Shown piece by piece: positions 1-6,792 of a DNA stretch of 21,043 bases (position 1 is its first letter; each line of letters starts with the position of its first letter). The stretch comes from an uncultured Lachnospiraceae bacterium (GTDB lineage Bacteria; Bacillota; Clostridia; Lachnospirales; Lachnospiraceae): positions 1 through 21,043 of the forward strand of contig CAKRJT010000038.1 of assembly GCA_934351925.1 (NCBI GenBank), given 5' to 3'. Under the pieces are notes generated by a model that was not told the origin of the DNA, did no database searches, and was given only the letters and a program-made list of their open reading frames with translations. The position numbers and the translations under genes were made by a program.

Positions 1-33
1 AAAACATAGTATTAATATAGTATTTTTTTTCAT
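1..33 (-). CDS. Start of a divergent gene cut by the left edge (signal-peptide-like N-terminus)
   Basis: On the minus strand an AAGGAG ribosome binding site (positions 43-38) stands four bases before an ATG at 33-31, and the frame stays open to the window edge. The eleven visible codons read MKKNTILILCF: two lysines followed by a hydrophobic run, as at the start of an exported protein or lipoprotein. Only the start is present, so the product cannot be named. It points away from the XRE gene at 358, which makes 34-357 a divergent intergenic region. Confidence is limited because eleven codons could be open by chance; the ribosome binding site is the main support. Confidence 0.4.
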   Translation of the reverse strand, partial: MKKNTILILCF

Positions 34-56
34 AAGTCTCCTTGTAAATATTAACT

Positions 57-81
57 GATGGATAATCTTCTATTATCTATC
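57..81. repeat. Hairpin-forming inverted repeat in the divergent intergenic region
   Basis: GATGGATAAT (57-66) and ATTATCTATC (72-81) form a ten-base-pair stem with one G-T pair and the loop CTTCT. It lies in the 5' untranslated region expected for the minus-strand gene at 33. It has no T-tract, so it is probably not a terminator; a role in transcript stability or regulation is only a guess. Confidence 0.35.
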
Positions 82-133
82 ATAAATTATTGTGGAAGAG
101 TGTAATGAAAAGCATATTATAAATATAAATTAC

Positions 134-155
134 GGAAACCATTATGTATGTTTCC
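134..155. promoter_or_regulatory. Operator-like inverted repeat GGAAAC-N10-GTTTCC
   Basis: Perfect six-base arms GGAAAC (134-139) and GTTTCC (150-155) are separated by ten bases, the geometry of a dimeric repressor site. It lies between the two divergent gene starts at 33 and 358. The neighbouring XRE protein is a candidate binder by position only. Such short arms can arise by chance in AT-rich DNA. Confidence 0.25.
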
Positions 156-303
156 TTTACAAAATATATCAATAATGATAAAATGCATACAGATGAAACA
201 GGCGCAACGCATGAGTAGGTTACAAGGGATAAATTTGTTTTGATAAACTGCGTTTGCTGTTTTGATAAGGCATTACTTCTTTGCACTTGAGGGAAAGAAA
301 GTG

Positions 304-333
304 TTGATAATGGAGTATGGATTTTGATATATA
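304..333 (+). promoter_or_regulatory. Candidate sigma-A promoter for the XRE/cytidylyltransferase genes
   Basis: TTGATA (304-309) and TATATA (328-333) are separated by 18 bases, with TGA directly before the -10 as in extended -10 promoters. The predicted transcript would start near 340, giving a leader of about 18 bases that holds the GAAGAGGA ribosome binding site. The match is reasonable but the region is AT-rich. Confidence 0.35.
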
Positions 334-357
334 ACTAATATTGAAGAGGACTAATTT

Positions 358-681
358 ATGATAATCGATATCGAAGGAAACAGAAAAGATTACGAGCAGG
401 AGCGCGAGGCTAGACAGAGGCGTCTGTTGGCTTACGCGGAGGAAATTCAGAAGATTGCGCTGGGGCAGACAGACCAGCTTTTGAAGGAGCTGATTGACGA
501 GAGGCACCGTCTTGGAATGACGCAGCAGGACATATCGGATATTACGGGGATACTTCCGTCGAATATAGCGCGCCTTGAAGCGGGCGGCAGAGTTCCGACA
601 CTGGTGGTTCTGCAGAAGTATGCGGCTGCGGTTGGCAAGCATGTTGAGTTAAGGCTTGTCGAGCAGGAGCAGAGCGTATGA
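358..681 (+). CDS. Small XRE/Cro-type helix-turn-helix regulator
   Basis: This 107-residue protein has a charged helical N-terminal part (about residues 10-40, rich in Glu, Arg and Gln) and a C-terminal helix-turn-helix domain (about 45-100). The domain shows the XRE pattern: an ERHRLGMTQQDIS start, the turn ITGILPSNIARLEAGGR, then PTLVVLQKYAAAVGKHVEL. It resembles HigA-type antitoxin or regulator domains, but no toxin gene is next to it. The start is supported by AGAGGA seven bases upstream. Its last four bases overlap the next start (ATGA), so it is translationally coupled to the cytidylyltransferase and is likely a local regulator of that operon. The DNA target is unknown. Confidence 0.85.
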   Translation: MIIDIEGNRKDYEQEREARQRRLLAYAEEIQKIALGQTDQLLKELIDERHRLGMTQQDISDITGILPSNIARLEAGGRVPTLVVLQKYAAAVGKHVELRLVEQEQSV

Positions 682-1385
682 TAACGGCATTAATTCTCTC
701 GGGCGGAACGGGGACACGCCTTGGCGCGGATATACCGAAGCAATATATTGAGGTGAACGACAGACCAATAATTTCGTACTGCTTTGAGACATTTGCAAAG
801 AGTGGGTACATAGACGATATATGGATTGTGGCGGACGGGCGCTGGCAGGAATATATAAGGGAATGTGTGAAGCCATATGATGTGAATGGCAGGCTTAAGG
901 GATTTTCCAAGCCGGGAGCTAACCGTCAGTTGTCTATTTTTAATGGAATTGAAGATATAAGGGGCTGGCTTGAAAGCATTGGCATAGACGATAAGGGGAG
1001 CGTGCTGGTGCACGACGCGGCACGGCCGATGCTGTCTGAGGAGCTGATTGGACGCTGCGTCGAAGGGGCGAAGGGGCATGACGGCGCGATGCCGGTGCTT
1101 CCTATGAAGGATACGGTGTATCTGAGCGAAGATGGGGTGAGCGTATCGGAGCTGCTAAACCGGAGCCGGTTGTTTGCGGGACAGGCACCGGAGCTGTTTG
1201 ACCTTGAGAAATATTATACGGCTAATATGGCGTTGCTGCCTGACAGGATTTTGTCAATCAACGGTTCCACGGAGCCGGCGGTGATGGCAGGCATGGATAT
1301 CGCCATGGTGGCAGGAGATGAGGGAAACTATAAGATTACGACGGCTGCAGATTTGGAGAGATTTAAGGAGAAGTTAATACAATAG
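678..1385 (+). CDS. IspD/TarI-family cytidylyltransferase, probably making a CDP-polyol
   Basis: This 235-residue protein has the full length and fold signature of the IspD/TarI family, which transfers CMP from CTP to a sugar-alcohol phosphate. It has the nucleotide loop LSGGTGTRLG with PKQY (residues 7-23, conserved Arg14 and Lys21), HDAARP (112-117), MKDT (143-146) and a C-terminal NYKITTAADLERF segment. Two substrate-side motifs depart from IspD proper: the usual TPQ.F reads APELF (170-174), and the usual DE(S/A) region reads STEPAVMAG (197-205). I therefore favour a polyol phosphate such as ribitol phosphate over methylerythritol phosphate, consistent with the nearby polyol dehydrogenase, but the substrate is inferred. 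The start overlaps the XRE stop by four bases. Confidence 0.8.
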   Translation: MITALILSGGTGTRLGADIPKQYIEVNDRPIISYCFETFAKSGYIDDIWIVADGRWQEYIRECVKPYDVNGRLKGFSKPGANRQLSIFNGIEDIRGWLESIGIDDKGSVLVHDAARPMLSEELIGRCVEGAKGHDGAMPVLPMKDTVYLSEDGVSVSELLNRSRLFAGQAPELFDLEKYYTANMALLPDRILSINGSTEPAVMAGMDIAMVAGDEGNYKITTAADLERFKEKLIQ

Positions 1386-1403
1386 GTGATTTAGGGGGAT
1401 ATA

Positions 1404-2822
1404 ATGTTAGTGGACGAAATTAATGCGGGAGAAAATGTTAACATTGAGTTTAAAGCAGAAGTGCCAAGGAAGAGTGAAAAATATATTAAAAGTATAGTAG
1501 CATTCGCTAATACATCAGGGGGCAAATTGATTATCGGAGTAGATGATCAGACACATGAGATAGTAGGGGTAGATAGAGCTGAAGTTTTTAAAATTATGGA
1601 TAATATTACTAATGCTGTTTCAGATATGTGTTGCCCTCAAATATTTCCTAATATTCAAGCAGAAACTATTAACGGAAAATGTATTATTGTTGTCGAAATA
1701 TTTCCGGGAGCCAGCCGGCCTTATTATATAAAATCGCTTGGAAAAGAGGAAGGAACGTACATCAGAGTGTCTGGAACTTCGAGGCCTGTCGATTGGGCTG
1801 TTTTAAGAGATTTGGAATTGCAGGGAAGACATCAATCGTTTGATGAATTGGTGTGTGTAGAGCAAAAATATGATGCGGCGAATACAAAAAAATTATGTGA
1901 TGCAATAAAAAACTATATGATTGAGGCTGCCGGAACCAGCAGCGAAAAGGAAAAGGTGAAAGATGTAACGGTTCAAAATTTAATTAACTGGGGAGTAATT
2001 AGACAGATAGATGGAGCATTATTTCCAACCAATGCTTATATGTTGCTTACAGATAATATTTTTCCATTTGCAAAAATTCAGTGTGCTTTATTTAAAGGTA
2101 CGGATAGAGTTTTATTTGTCGATAAGAGGGATTTTGATGGACCTATTTATGAACAGATTGAGGATGCGTATAAATTTGTATTAAAACATATAAATCTTGG
2201 AGCGAAAATAAGTGGTCTTGTCAGAACAGATGTATATGAAATGCCGCCTGAAGCCATTAGGGAGGCTATTGTAAATGCGGTAACTCATAGAAATTTTTTG
2301 GACAGATCATGTGTACAGGTGGCTGTATATGATGACAGAGTAGAAATTACTTCACCGGGAATGCTATACGGCGGTCTTACAATCGAGCAAATTAAGGAGG
2401 GAGGTTCTAAGATTCGCAATCGATGCATCGCAGAAGTGTTCAGCAGGATGGGAATTATTGAAAGCTGGGGGACAGGAATAAAAAGAATTTTTACTTCATG
2501 CAGGGAATATGGACTTAAAGAACCTGAATTATTGGAAATAGGAGATAGTTTCAGAGTGAACTTATATAGGAATTCTTTCAAAGAAATTCACCGAAGTTCA
2601 CCAAATAGTTCACCAAATGGTTCACCAAAAGATATTAGTCAAACCCAGCAGAAAATATTGGATATTATATTGGAAAATCCAGAGACGACGCAGACGGCTA
2701 TGGCAGAAAAGCTTAATATAACACCGAGGGCAATCAAAAAAAATATAAAATATTTGAGCGAAAAAGGGTTAGTTGAACATGTGGGTTCTGCCAGAAAAGG
2801 TTATTGGAAAACTAATTTATAG
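1404..2822 (+). CDS. AlbA_2 (Schlafen-like) / HATPase / winged-helix transcriptional regulator
   Basis: This 472-residue protein belongs to the family often annotated as ATP-dependent helicase-related or putative transcriptional regulator (COG2865 type). The N-terminal AlbA_2 domain (about 8-130) shows NIEFKAE, SIVAFANTSGGKLIIGVDD and a conserved RPYYIKSLGKEEGTYIRVSGTS-type stretch. A C-terminal HATPase_c_4-like domain (about 280-390) shows EAIREAIVNAVTHRNF and GGSKIRNRCIAEVF followed by WGTGIKRI. A serine/proline linker made of a short DNA repeat leads to a winged helix (about 415-470: MAEKLNITPRAIKKNIKYLSEKGLVEHVG). The AGGGGGAT ribosome binding site is well placed before the ATG. The gene is visibly more AT-rich than the genes on both sides and separates two that look functionally paired, which suggests later insertion. 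Its target is unknown. Confidence 0.88.
   Translation: MLVDEINAGENVNIEFKAEVPRKSEKYIKSIVAFANTSGGKLIIGVDDQTHEIVGVDRAEVFKIMDNITNAVSDMCCPQIFPNIQAETINGKCIIVVEIFPGASRPYYIKSLGKEEGTYIRVSGTSRPVDWAVLRDLELQGRHQSFDELVCVEQKYDAANTKKLCDAIKNYMIEAAGTSSEKEKVKDVTVQNLINWGVIRQIDGALFPTNAYMLLTDNIFPFAKIQCALFKGTDRVLFVDKRDFDGPIYEQIEDAYKFVLKHINLGAKISGLVRTDVYEMPPEAIREAIVNAVTHRNFLDRSCVQVAVYDDRVEITSPGMLYGGLTIEQIKEGGSKIRNRCIAEVFSRMGIIESWGTGIKRIFTSCREYGLKEPELLEIGDSFRVNLYRNSFKEIHRSSPNSSPNGSPKDISQTQQKILDIILENPETTQTAMAEKLNITPRAIKKNIKYLSEKGLVEHVGSARKGYWKTNL
2595..2630 (+). repeat. 12-bp in-frame tandem repeat in the AlbA_2 regulator linker
   Basis: Three adjacent 12-base units (AGTTCACCAAAT at 2595 and 2607, GGTTCACCAAAA at 2619) encode SSPN, SSPN, GSPK. 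The core TTCACC also occurs once more ten bases upstream (2587). Because the unit is a multiple of three, gain or loss of copies would change linker length and keep the frame. Confidence 0.85.
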
Positions 2823-2862
2823 AAAACAATTGCGAAAATATAATAAAATTAGAGGAAAAATT

Positions 2863-3924
2863 ATGAAAGCATGGGTACTACACGATATAGGCAAAATAAC
2901 ATTGGATGAGGTCAGCGTGCCGCAGCCGGCGGCGGGTGAGGTGCTTTTGAAGGTGCATGCTGCGGGAATCTGCGGGTCGGATATTCCGCGGATATATGAC
3001 ACGGGCGCACATAGCATGCCGCTCATTCCGGGACACGAGTTCGCAGGTGAGGTCGTAGGAGTTGGGGCGGAGGTAAAGGACGCGTGGATTGGAAAGAGAG
3101 TGGGTGTGTTCCCGCTTATCCCGTGCAGGGAGTGCAGGCCTTGCAGTGAGCGCCGGTACGAGATGTGTCGCAGCTACAGCTATCTTGGCTCGAGGCGGGA
3201 CGGTGGTTTTGCAGAGTATGTTGCGGTGCCGGAGTGGAATCTTATAGAGCTTGCGGATAATGTGGCGTATGAGGAGGCAGCGATGTCCGAGCCGATGGCG
3301 GTTGCGGTTCATGCTATAAGGCGTGTACAGCCTGAGACTTCGGATACGGTTGTCGTATGCGGATTGGGGACAATCGGAGAGCTTATAGTGATGTTTCTGA
3401 TTGATATGGGAATCAAGAATATTCTGGTGGTCGGAAACAAGGATTTCCAGAGGCAGAGTGTGCTGAAGATGGGAATTTGTGCGGATAATTTCTGCGACAG
3501 CAGGAATACCGATGTCAAAAAGTGGATTATGGAGCGCACGGGCGGTTATGGCGCAGATGTGGTGTTCGAGTGCGTGGGAAACAGGACTACGGTGGAGCAG
3601 GCGGTCGATGTTGCGGCACCAGCCGGGCGTGTGTGCATGGTTGGAAATCCACATTCGGATATGGAGTTTGCGCGCGATATATACTGGAAGATATTAAGGC
3701 ATCAGCTCGTTGTCACGGGGACGTGGAATTCTGCCTATTATGGCAGTGATGCTGCCGACAGCGAGCGCGATGACTGGCATTATGTTCAGAAGCGCCTTGC
3801 CGGGGGAGCAGTTCACCCGGCGGAGCTTATCACTCACAGGTACGGTATTGATGAACTTGAGAAGGGCTTTGAGATAATGCACGGCAAGACGGAGGACTAT
3901 GTGAAGATTATGATGGAGCTGTAG
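2863..3924 (+). CDS. GatD-like zinc-dependent polyol(-phosphate) dehydrogenase
   Basis: This is a medium-chain dehydrogenase of about 353 residues. Catalytic zinc ligands are visible as Cys37 (ICGSD), His58-Glu59 (GHE) and Glu143 (SEP). The four-cysteine structural zinc loop is Cys88, Cys91, Cys94 and Cys102. A Rossmann nucleotide site CGLGTIG (166-172) follows. The SRRDGGFAEYV stretch is typical of galactitol-1-phosphate 5-dehydrogenase relatives, and TarJ belongs to the same superfamily. I place the start at the ATG of MKAWVLHDIG because AGAGGAAA lies just upstream; a longer in-frame reading would overlap the AlbA_2 gene. With the cytidylyltransferase it likely reduces a keto-pentose phosphate before CDP activation, but the actual substrate is not shown by the sequence. 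Confidence 0.85.
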   Translation: MKAWVLHDIGKITLDEVSVPQPAAGEVLLKVHAAGICGSDIPRIYDTGAHSMPLIPGHEFAGEVVGVGAEVKDAWIGKRVGVFPLIPCRECRPCSERRYEMCRSYSYLGSRRDGGFAEYVAVPEWNLIELADNVAYEEAAMSEPMAVAVHAIRRVQPETSDTVVVCGLGTIGELIVMFLIDMGIKNILVVGNKDFQRQSVLKMGICADNFCDSRNTDVKKWIMERTGGYGADVVFECVGNRTTVEQAVDVAAPAGRVCMVGNPHSDMEFARDIYWKILRHQLVVTGTWNSAYYGSDAADSERDDWHYVQKRLAGGAVHPAELITHRYGIDELEKGFEIMHGKTEDYVKIMMEL

Positions 3925-3974
3925 GCGGGCGTGAAAGATTTTGTGAAAATATATCTAAAATATTATCTGTTTTC

Positions 3975-4003
3975 GTGATAGACGCACGATATGTTTGTAT
4001 AAT
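3975..4003 (+). promoter_or_regulatory. Candidate sigma-A promoter before the glycosyltransferase
   Basis: A perfect TATAAT (3998-4003) is preceded at 17 bases by GTGATA (3975-3980), four of six matches to TTGACA. It would give a short leader ending in AGGGAG and the ATG at 4044. The -35 is weak, so cotranscription with the dehydrogenase 119 bases upstream is also possible. Confidence 0.35.
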
Positions 4004-4043
4004 TTCGTGAAAATGTTTCTGTGAGGAATGAGGGAGTATAACC

Positions 4044-5237
4044 ATGAGAATTCTTTTTTACTGCTGGAAAGCTTATAACCAGTCGGACATAATAGCGGCT
4101 CTCAGGCGGCGCGGGCATGTGACCGACATGTTTGAGATGGAATTGGGGAACTTTGAGGAGGACGATAACTTCACTGAAAAGTTCACCAAAAAACTGTTTG
4201 CGGGAGAAAATACAGAGTGTGTGTATGATGCGGTGTTTTCTGTGAATTATTTCCCAATTATCTCCGATATATGTGAACAACTTTCTGAAACGGGACTGAA
4301 ATATATCTGCTGGACCTGCGACAGTCCGCTGTCGACTATGTACCATGAGTCGATTTTTAACAAGTGCAATTACATATTTATATTTGACAGATTTTGCTAT
4401 ATGGATTTTAAGGAACGCGGCGCGAATGTATATTATCTCCCGCTTGCGGCTGCTGTTGAGAGGGCGGACGAGGTGATTGGGAGCTGGCAGGAAAATTCTC
4501 AAATGCCCGGGCAGGATTATCTGTATGATGTATCCTTTGTCGGGAGTATGTATCGCAAGAACTCCTACGACGAGATTAAGGATATGCTTCCTGATTATGT
4601 GCGGGGATATTTTGATGCGCTTATGAAGCTGCAGATGGAGATTTATGGGGAGAATTATATCGATGGAATGTTGACGGCTGAGATAATGGATGAGCTGAAT
4701 AGGCATTTCAGGATAGAGAAGAGCGCTCGCTCGTTCTCAAATATATCGCTTATCTTTTCGACGACGGTGCTCGGGTTCAAGATAGCGCAGTTGGAGCGGT
4801 ACAAGCTTCTGGGAGCACTGTCGAAGAGGTTCAATGTCAGTGTTTTCACGGACGATGAGAATGCGGATTTCGTGCTGGCTCACAATATGGGGCCTGTCCG
4901 CTACTGGGACGAGTCACCGGTTGTCTTTTATGCGAGCAGAATAAACCTTAATTTTACAATAAGGAATATAAGGAGCGGAATACCGCTGCGGGTGTGGGAC
5001 ATACTCGCTGCGGGTGGATTCTGTATCACCAATTTCCAGCCGGAGCTTGTCATGTACTTTAAAAACGGCGGGGAGCTTGTGTGGTTCGAGGATGAGGCTG
5101 ACCTTGTGAGAAAGGTGCGCTACTATCTCGAACATGATGAGGAGAGGCGCAGGATTGCTAAGAATGGACAAAAGAAGGTGAGGGAGCTGCATAATTATGA
5201 CGCGAGACTAGAGGTAATTGAGGGGGTTATTAGTTAA
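4044..5237 (+). CDS. DUF3880/CgeB-type glycosyltransferase
   Basis: This 397-residue cytosolic protein starts with a beta strand, MRILFYCWKAY, as in GT-B glycosyltransferases. The middle N-terminal half carries the DUF3880-like signature (ICWTCDSPLSTMYHES, then IFIFDRFCYMDF and YYLPLAA). The C-terminal third resembles the Glyco_trans_1_2 domain: IRSGIPLRVWDILAAGGF, then NFQPELVMYFKNGGELVWF, ending in a helix with DEERRRIAKNG. The AGGGAG site seven bases before the ATG supports the start. Family members occur in surface glycan, spore-coat and flagellin glycosylation loci. Here it follows the CDP-polyol genes and faces a FliD-like gene, so a surface or flagellar glycan is plausible; donor and acceptor are unknown. 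Confidence 0.78.
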   Translation: MRILFYCWKAYNQSDIIAALRRRGHVTDMFEMELGNFEEDDNFTEKFTKKLFAGENTECVYDAVFSVNYFPIISDICEQLSETGLKYICWTCDSPLSTMYHESIFNKCNYIFIFDRFCYMDFKERGANVYYLPLAAAVERADEVIGSWQENSQMPGQDYLYDVSFVGSMYRKNSYDEIKDMLPDYVRGYFDALMKLQMEIYGENYIDGMLTAEIMDELNRHFRIEKSARSFSNISLIFSTTVLGFKIAQLERYKLLGALSKRFNVSVFTDDENADFVLAHNMGPVRYWDESPVVFYASRINLNFTIRNIRSGIPLRVWDILAAGGFCITNFQPELVMYFKNGGELVWFEDEADLVRKVRYYLEHDEERRRIAKNGQKKVRELHNYDARLEVIEGVIS

Positions 5238-5275
5238 AGATGGATATAATGAGTGCAAGCAAGCTGACAGTTCAT

Positions 5276-5357
5276 ATGACTAACGAGCGACAAAGTTATT
5301 GAGTGAGCTATGTCACATGACTAACGAGTGACGAAATTATTGGGTGAGCTATGCTCA
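5276..5357 (+). repeat. Two-copy 41-bp imperfect tandem repeat
   Basis: Two adjacent 41-base copies (5276-5316 and 5317-5357) share ATGACTAACGAG, TTATTG and GTGAGCTATG and differ at about eight positions. They fill the gap between the convergent glycosyltransferase and FliD-like genes. Inside each copy the segments GAGCGA/GAGTGA look like a degenerate half-repeat. No coding sense or terminator structure explains them. Confidence 0.85.
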
Positions 5358-5360
5358 AGA

Positions 5361-5398
5361 TATAATAAAATGACCGGCTGCCCTAGAGCGACCGGTCA
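5361..5398 (-). terminator. Intrinsic terminator of the FliD-like gene, stop codon in the loop
   Basis: TGACCGG (5371-5377) and CCGGTCA (5392-5398) form a perfect seven-base-pair stem with a 14-base loop. Read on the minus strand it is followed by ATTTTATTAT, a T-rich tail, so it ends minus-strand transcription. The stop codon of the FliD-like gene (5385-5383) lies in the loop. On the plus strand no T-tract follows, so it is a poor terminator for the glycosyltransferase. Confidence 0.65.
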
Positions 5399-6657
5399 AA
5401 CATCATGCCTGTGTATATCGAAGTTGCATAAGGCGTGGTGATTAGTCTCTGTGGATTTTTGTATGCCACAACCTTCTTATTGATATATTCCATAGGGTTT
5501 ATCTCTATGTTGTCAATTCTTTTCTTGAGGGCTTCCTTAAAAGCTCCGAGGTTTTTCAGATTATCGAATATTGTTCCTGACTTGGCGGAGCTGTCGAGAG
5601 CTTCCTTGTTAACGGAGAGGGTATTGTCATCATTGACCGTAAAGCCGTTGTCCTCGAGAGTCGTGCGGCAGCGTTTTACCGTGGAGGTCACGGTCGAGCG
5701 CAGCATACGCAGCTCGTGGGTATCCTTGCGGTTGGAGAGCTCAAGGAAACGGTTGTAGTTATCTGCAAGCCGGTTGTACTGATCAATGAGTGTGCTTCCG
5801 TCCTTCATTGCGGTTATCGTGCCTTCGCCATATTCGTCGGATGTTCCGTGAAGCGTGACTTCATAACAGCCGTCAACAAGAAATGAGTTATTCTCGGAAA
5901 TAGTTGATTTACCGTTAAGGTTAAATACGGCATTGGACGGATAATTGCTAATGTTATCAAGTCCGAACAGCTTAACTGCACCTGTCAGATGATTGCTGTT
6001 GCCTTCGGTTATCCGAAACTGTGTAGGGGAATCTTTTCTGCTTCCCGTTGCCTGCGAGGTTATTTTGAGAGCCTTCTGTGCGTATTGGTTACTGATTACG
6101 TCAGCGTCAAGTCCTATGCCGGAACTTGATATTGACTTGGCAAGCTTGCCTAATATTGTACCGTTGTTATCGTTATCGCCCACAGCAAATTCAAGTGAAT
6201 AGGTGCTGTTGGCAGTCTCTATGTTGAAGGAGTAAGTTCCGGGGAACAGAATCTTCGCACCGGACGACACATACTCTCCGATGTTAACCTGCGGCGATGC
6301 GAGCTGCTTCACGTTGAAGGTCAGATTCTTGTCCTCGGGCATATCGTCACCTGAATATTCTGCGGTAACAAGGGAAGGATTATCTGACGAGGCGGTTATT
6401 CCCACAGGCACATCGTCATCGGCAATATCGGTAATCTCGCTGAGAGTATCGGTAAGAGCGCGGGCAGCCTCCTTGATATCGATGGCGAGCTTCTGCGAGC
6501 TCTCGGATGTATCTACCTTATATAAAGGAGCGGCTCTGTTAATCTTCACAATGTTGTTGTATATATCGCGCAGCTCGCTTCGCTTGTGGGAGTCGTGGCG
6601 CGATACGGTTCGATTGCCATATGTACTTATATAATAATCATATACACTGTTAATCAA
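5383..6657 (-). CDS. FliD-like (hook-associated protein 2-like) flagellar protein, noncanonical ends
   Basis: About 424 residues from the proposed TTG start. The middle has FliD/flagellin-type features: LTFNVKQLASPQ, then TYSLEFAVGDNDNNGTILGKL, SISSSGIGLDADV and ALKITSQATGS, as in hook-associated proteins. A helical segment QYNRLADNYNRFLEL precedes a C-terminal part with alternating charged helices. The usual FliD N-terminus (GL.SGLDT-type) is absent; instead it opens INSVYDYYISTYGN and ends YATSIYTGMMFDRSL, both of which I associate with conserved Lachnospiraceae proteins of unknown role. The start is the TTG five bases after a near-perfect GGAGGTGA; in-frame ATGs upstream (6672, 6723) have no ribosome binding site, and the one at 6672 overlaps this site. 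It may be a cap or filament accessory protein; the function is inferred. Confidence 0.6.
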   Translation of the reverse strand: MINSVYDYYISTYGNRTVSRHDSHKRSELRDIYNNIVKINRAAPLYKVDTSESSQKLAIDIKEAARALTDTLSEITDIADDDVPVGITASSDNPSLVTAEYSGDDMPEDKNLTFNVKQLASPQVNIGEYVSSGAKILFPGTYSFNIETANSTYSLEFAVGDNDNNGTILGKLAKSISSSGIGLDADVISNQYAQKALKITSQATGSRKDSPTQFRITEGNSNHLTGAVKLFGLDNISNYPSNAVFNLNGKSTISENNSFLVDGCYEVTLHGTSDEYGEGTITAMKDGSTLIDQYNRLADNYNRFLELSNRKDTHELRMLRSTVTSTVKRCRTTLEDNGFTVNDDNTLSVNKEALDSSAKSGTIFDNLKNLGAFKEALKKRIDNIEINPMEYINKKVVAYKNPQRLITTPYATSIYTGMMFDRSL

Positions 6658-6662
6658 AGGTG

Positions 6663-6670
6663 TCACCTCC
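6663..6670 (-). promoter_or_regulatory. Strong Shine-Dalgarno GGAGGTGA that sets a TTG start
   Basis: On the minus strand GGAGGTGA (6670-6663) is followed by five bases and then TTG (6657-6655). It overlaps the in-frame ATG at 6672, so that ATG cannot be served by it, while the TTG is ideally spaced. This decides the start of the FliD-like gene. Confidence 0.7.
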
Positions 6671-6758
6671 ATGTGGCGATATAAAATGTCGACTGAAAAT
6701 CCGTTTGCAGTCGTGGTAAACATAAGTTCACATAAATTTCACAATTTTTATTAGAGTA

Positions 6759-6787
6759 AATATAACATATAATAGGAAGAAGTACAA
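6759..6787 (-). promoter_or_regulatory. Candidate sigma-A promoter of the FliD-like gene
   Basis: On the minus strand TTGTAC (6787-6782) and TATATT (6764-6759) are separated by 17 bases, with TGT before the -10. It would give a leader of roughly 95 bases. It competes with the sigma-28-like candidate just upstream; only transcript mapping can choose. Confidence 0.4.
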
Positions 6788-6792
6788 TAGTC

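Noticed and set aside
358..681. Toxin-antitoxin pair for the XRE protein
   Set aside because: No toxin-like frame lies next to it on either strand; the overlapping partner is a cytidylyltransferase.
2773..2862. N-terminal extension of the GatD-like dehydrogenase overlapping the AlbA_2 gene
   Set aside because: The extra 30 residues are not family-like and the better ribosome binding site precedes the ATG at 2863.
2878..3654. 258-codon minus-strand frame opposite the dehydrogenase
   Set aside because: It mirrors the codon pattern of the real gene, has no ribosome binding site and no recognisable domain.
3984..3992. CACGATAT before the glycosyltransferase as a sigma-28 promoter
   Set aside because: The nearest TAAA is about 24 bases upstream, beyond the accepted 14-16 base spacing; a sigma-A reading fits better.
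3963..4706. 247-codon minus-strand frame opposite the glycosyltransferase
   Set aside because: Low-complexity His/Ile-rich composition typical of an antisense shadow; the plus-strand gene has clear domains.
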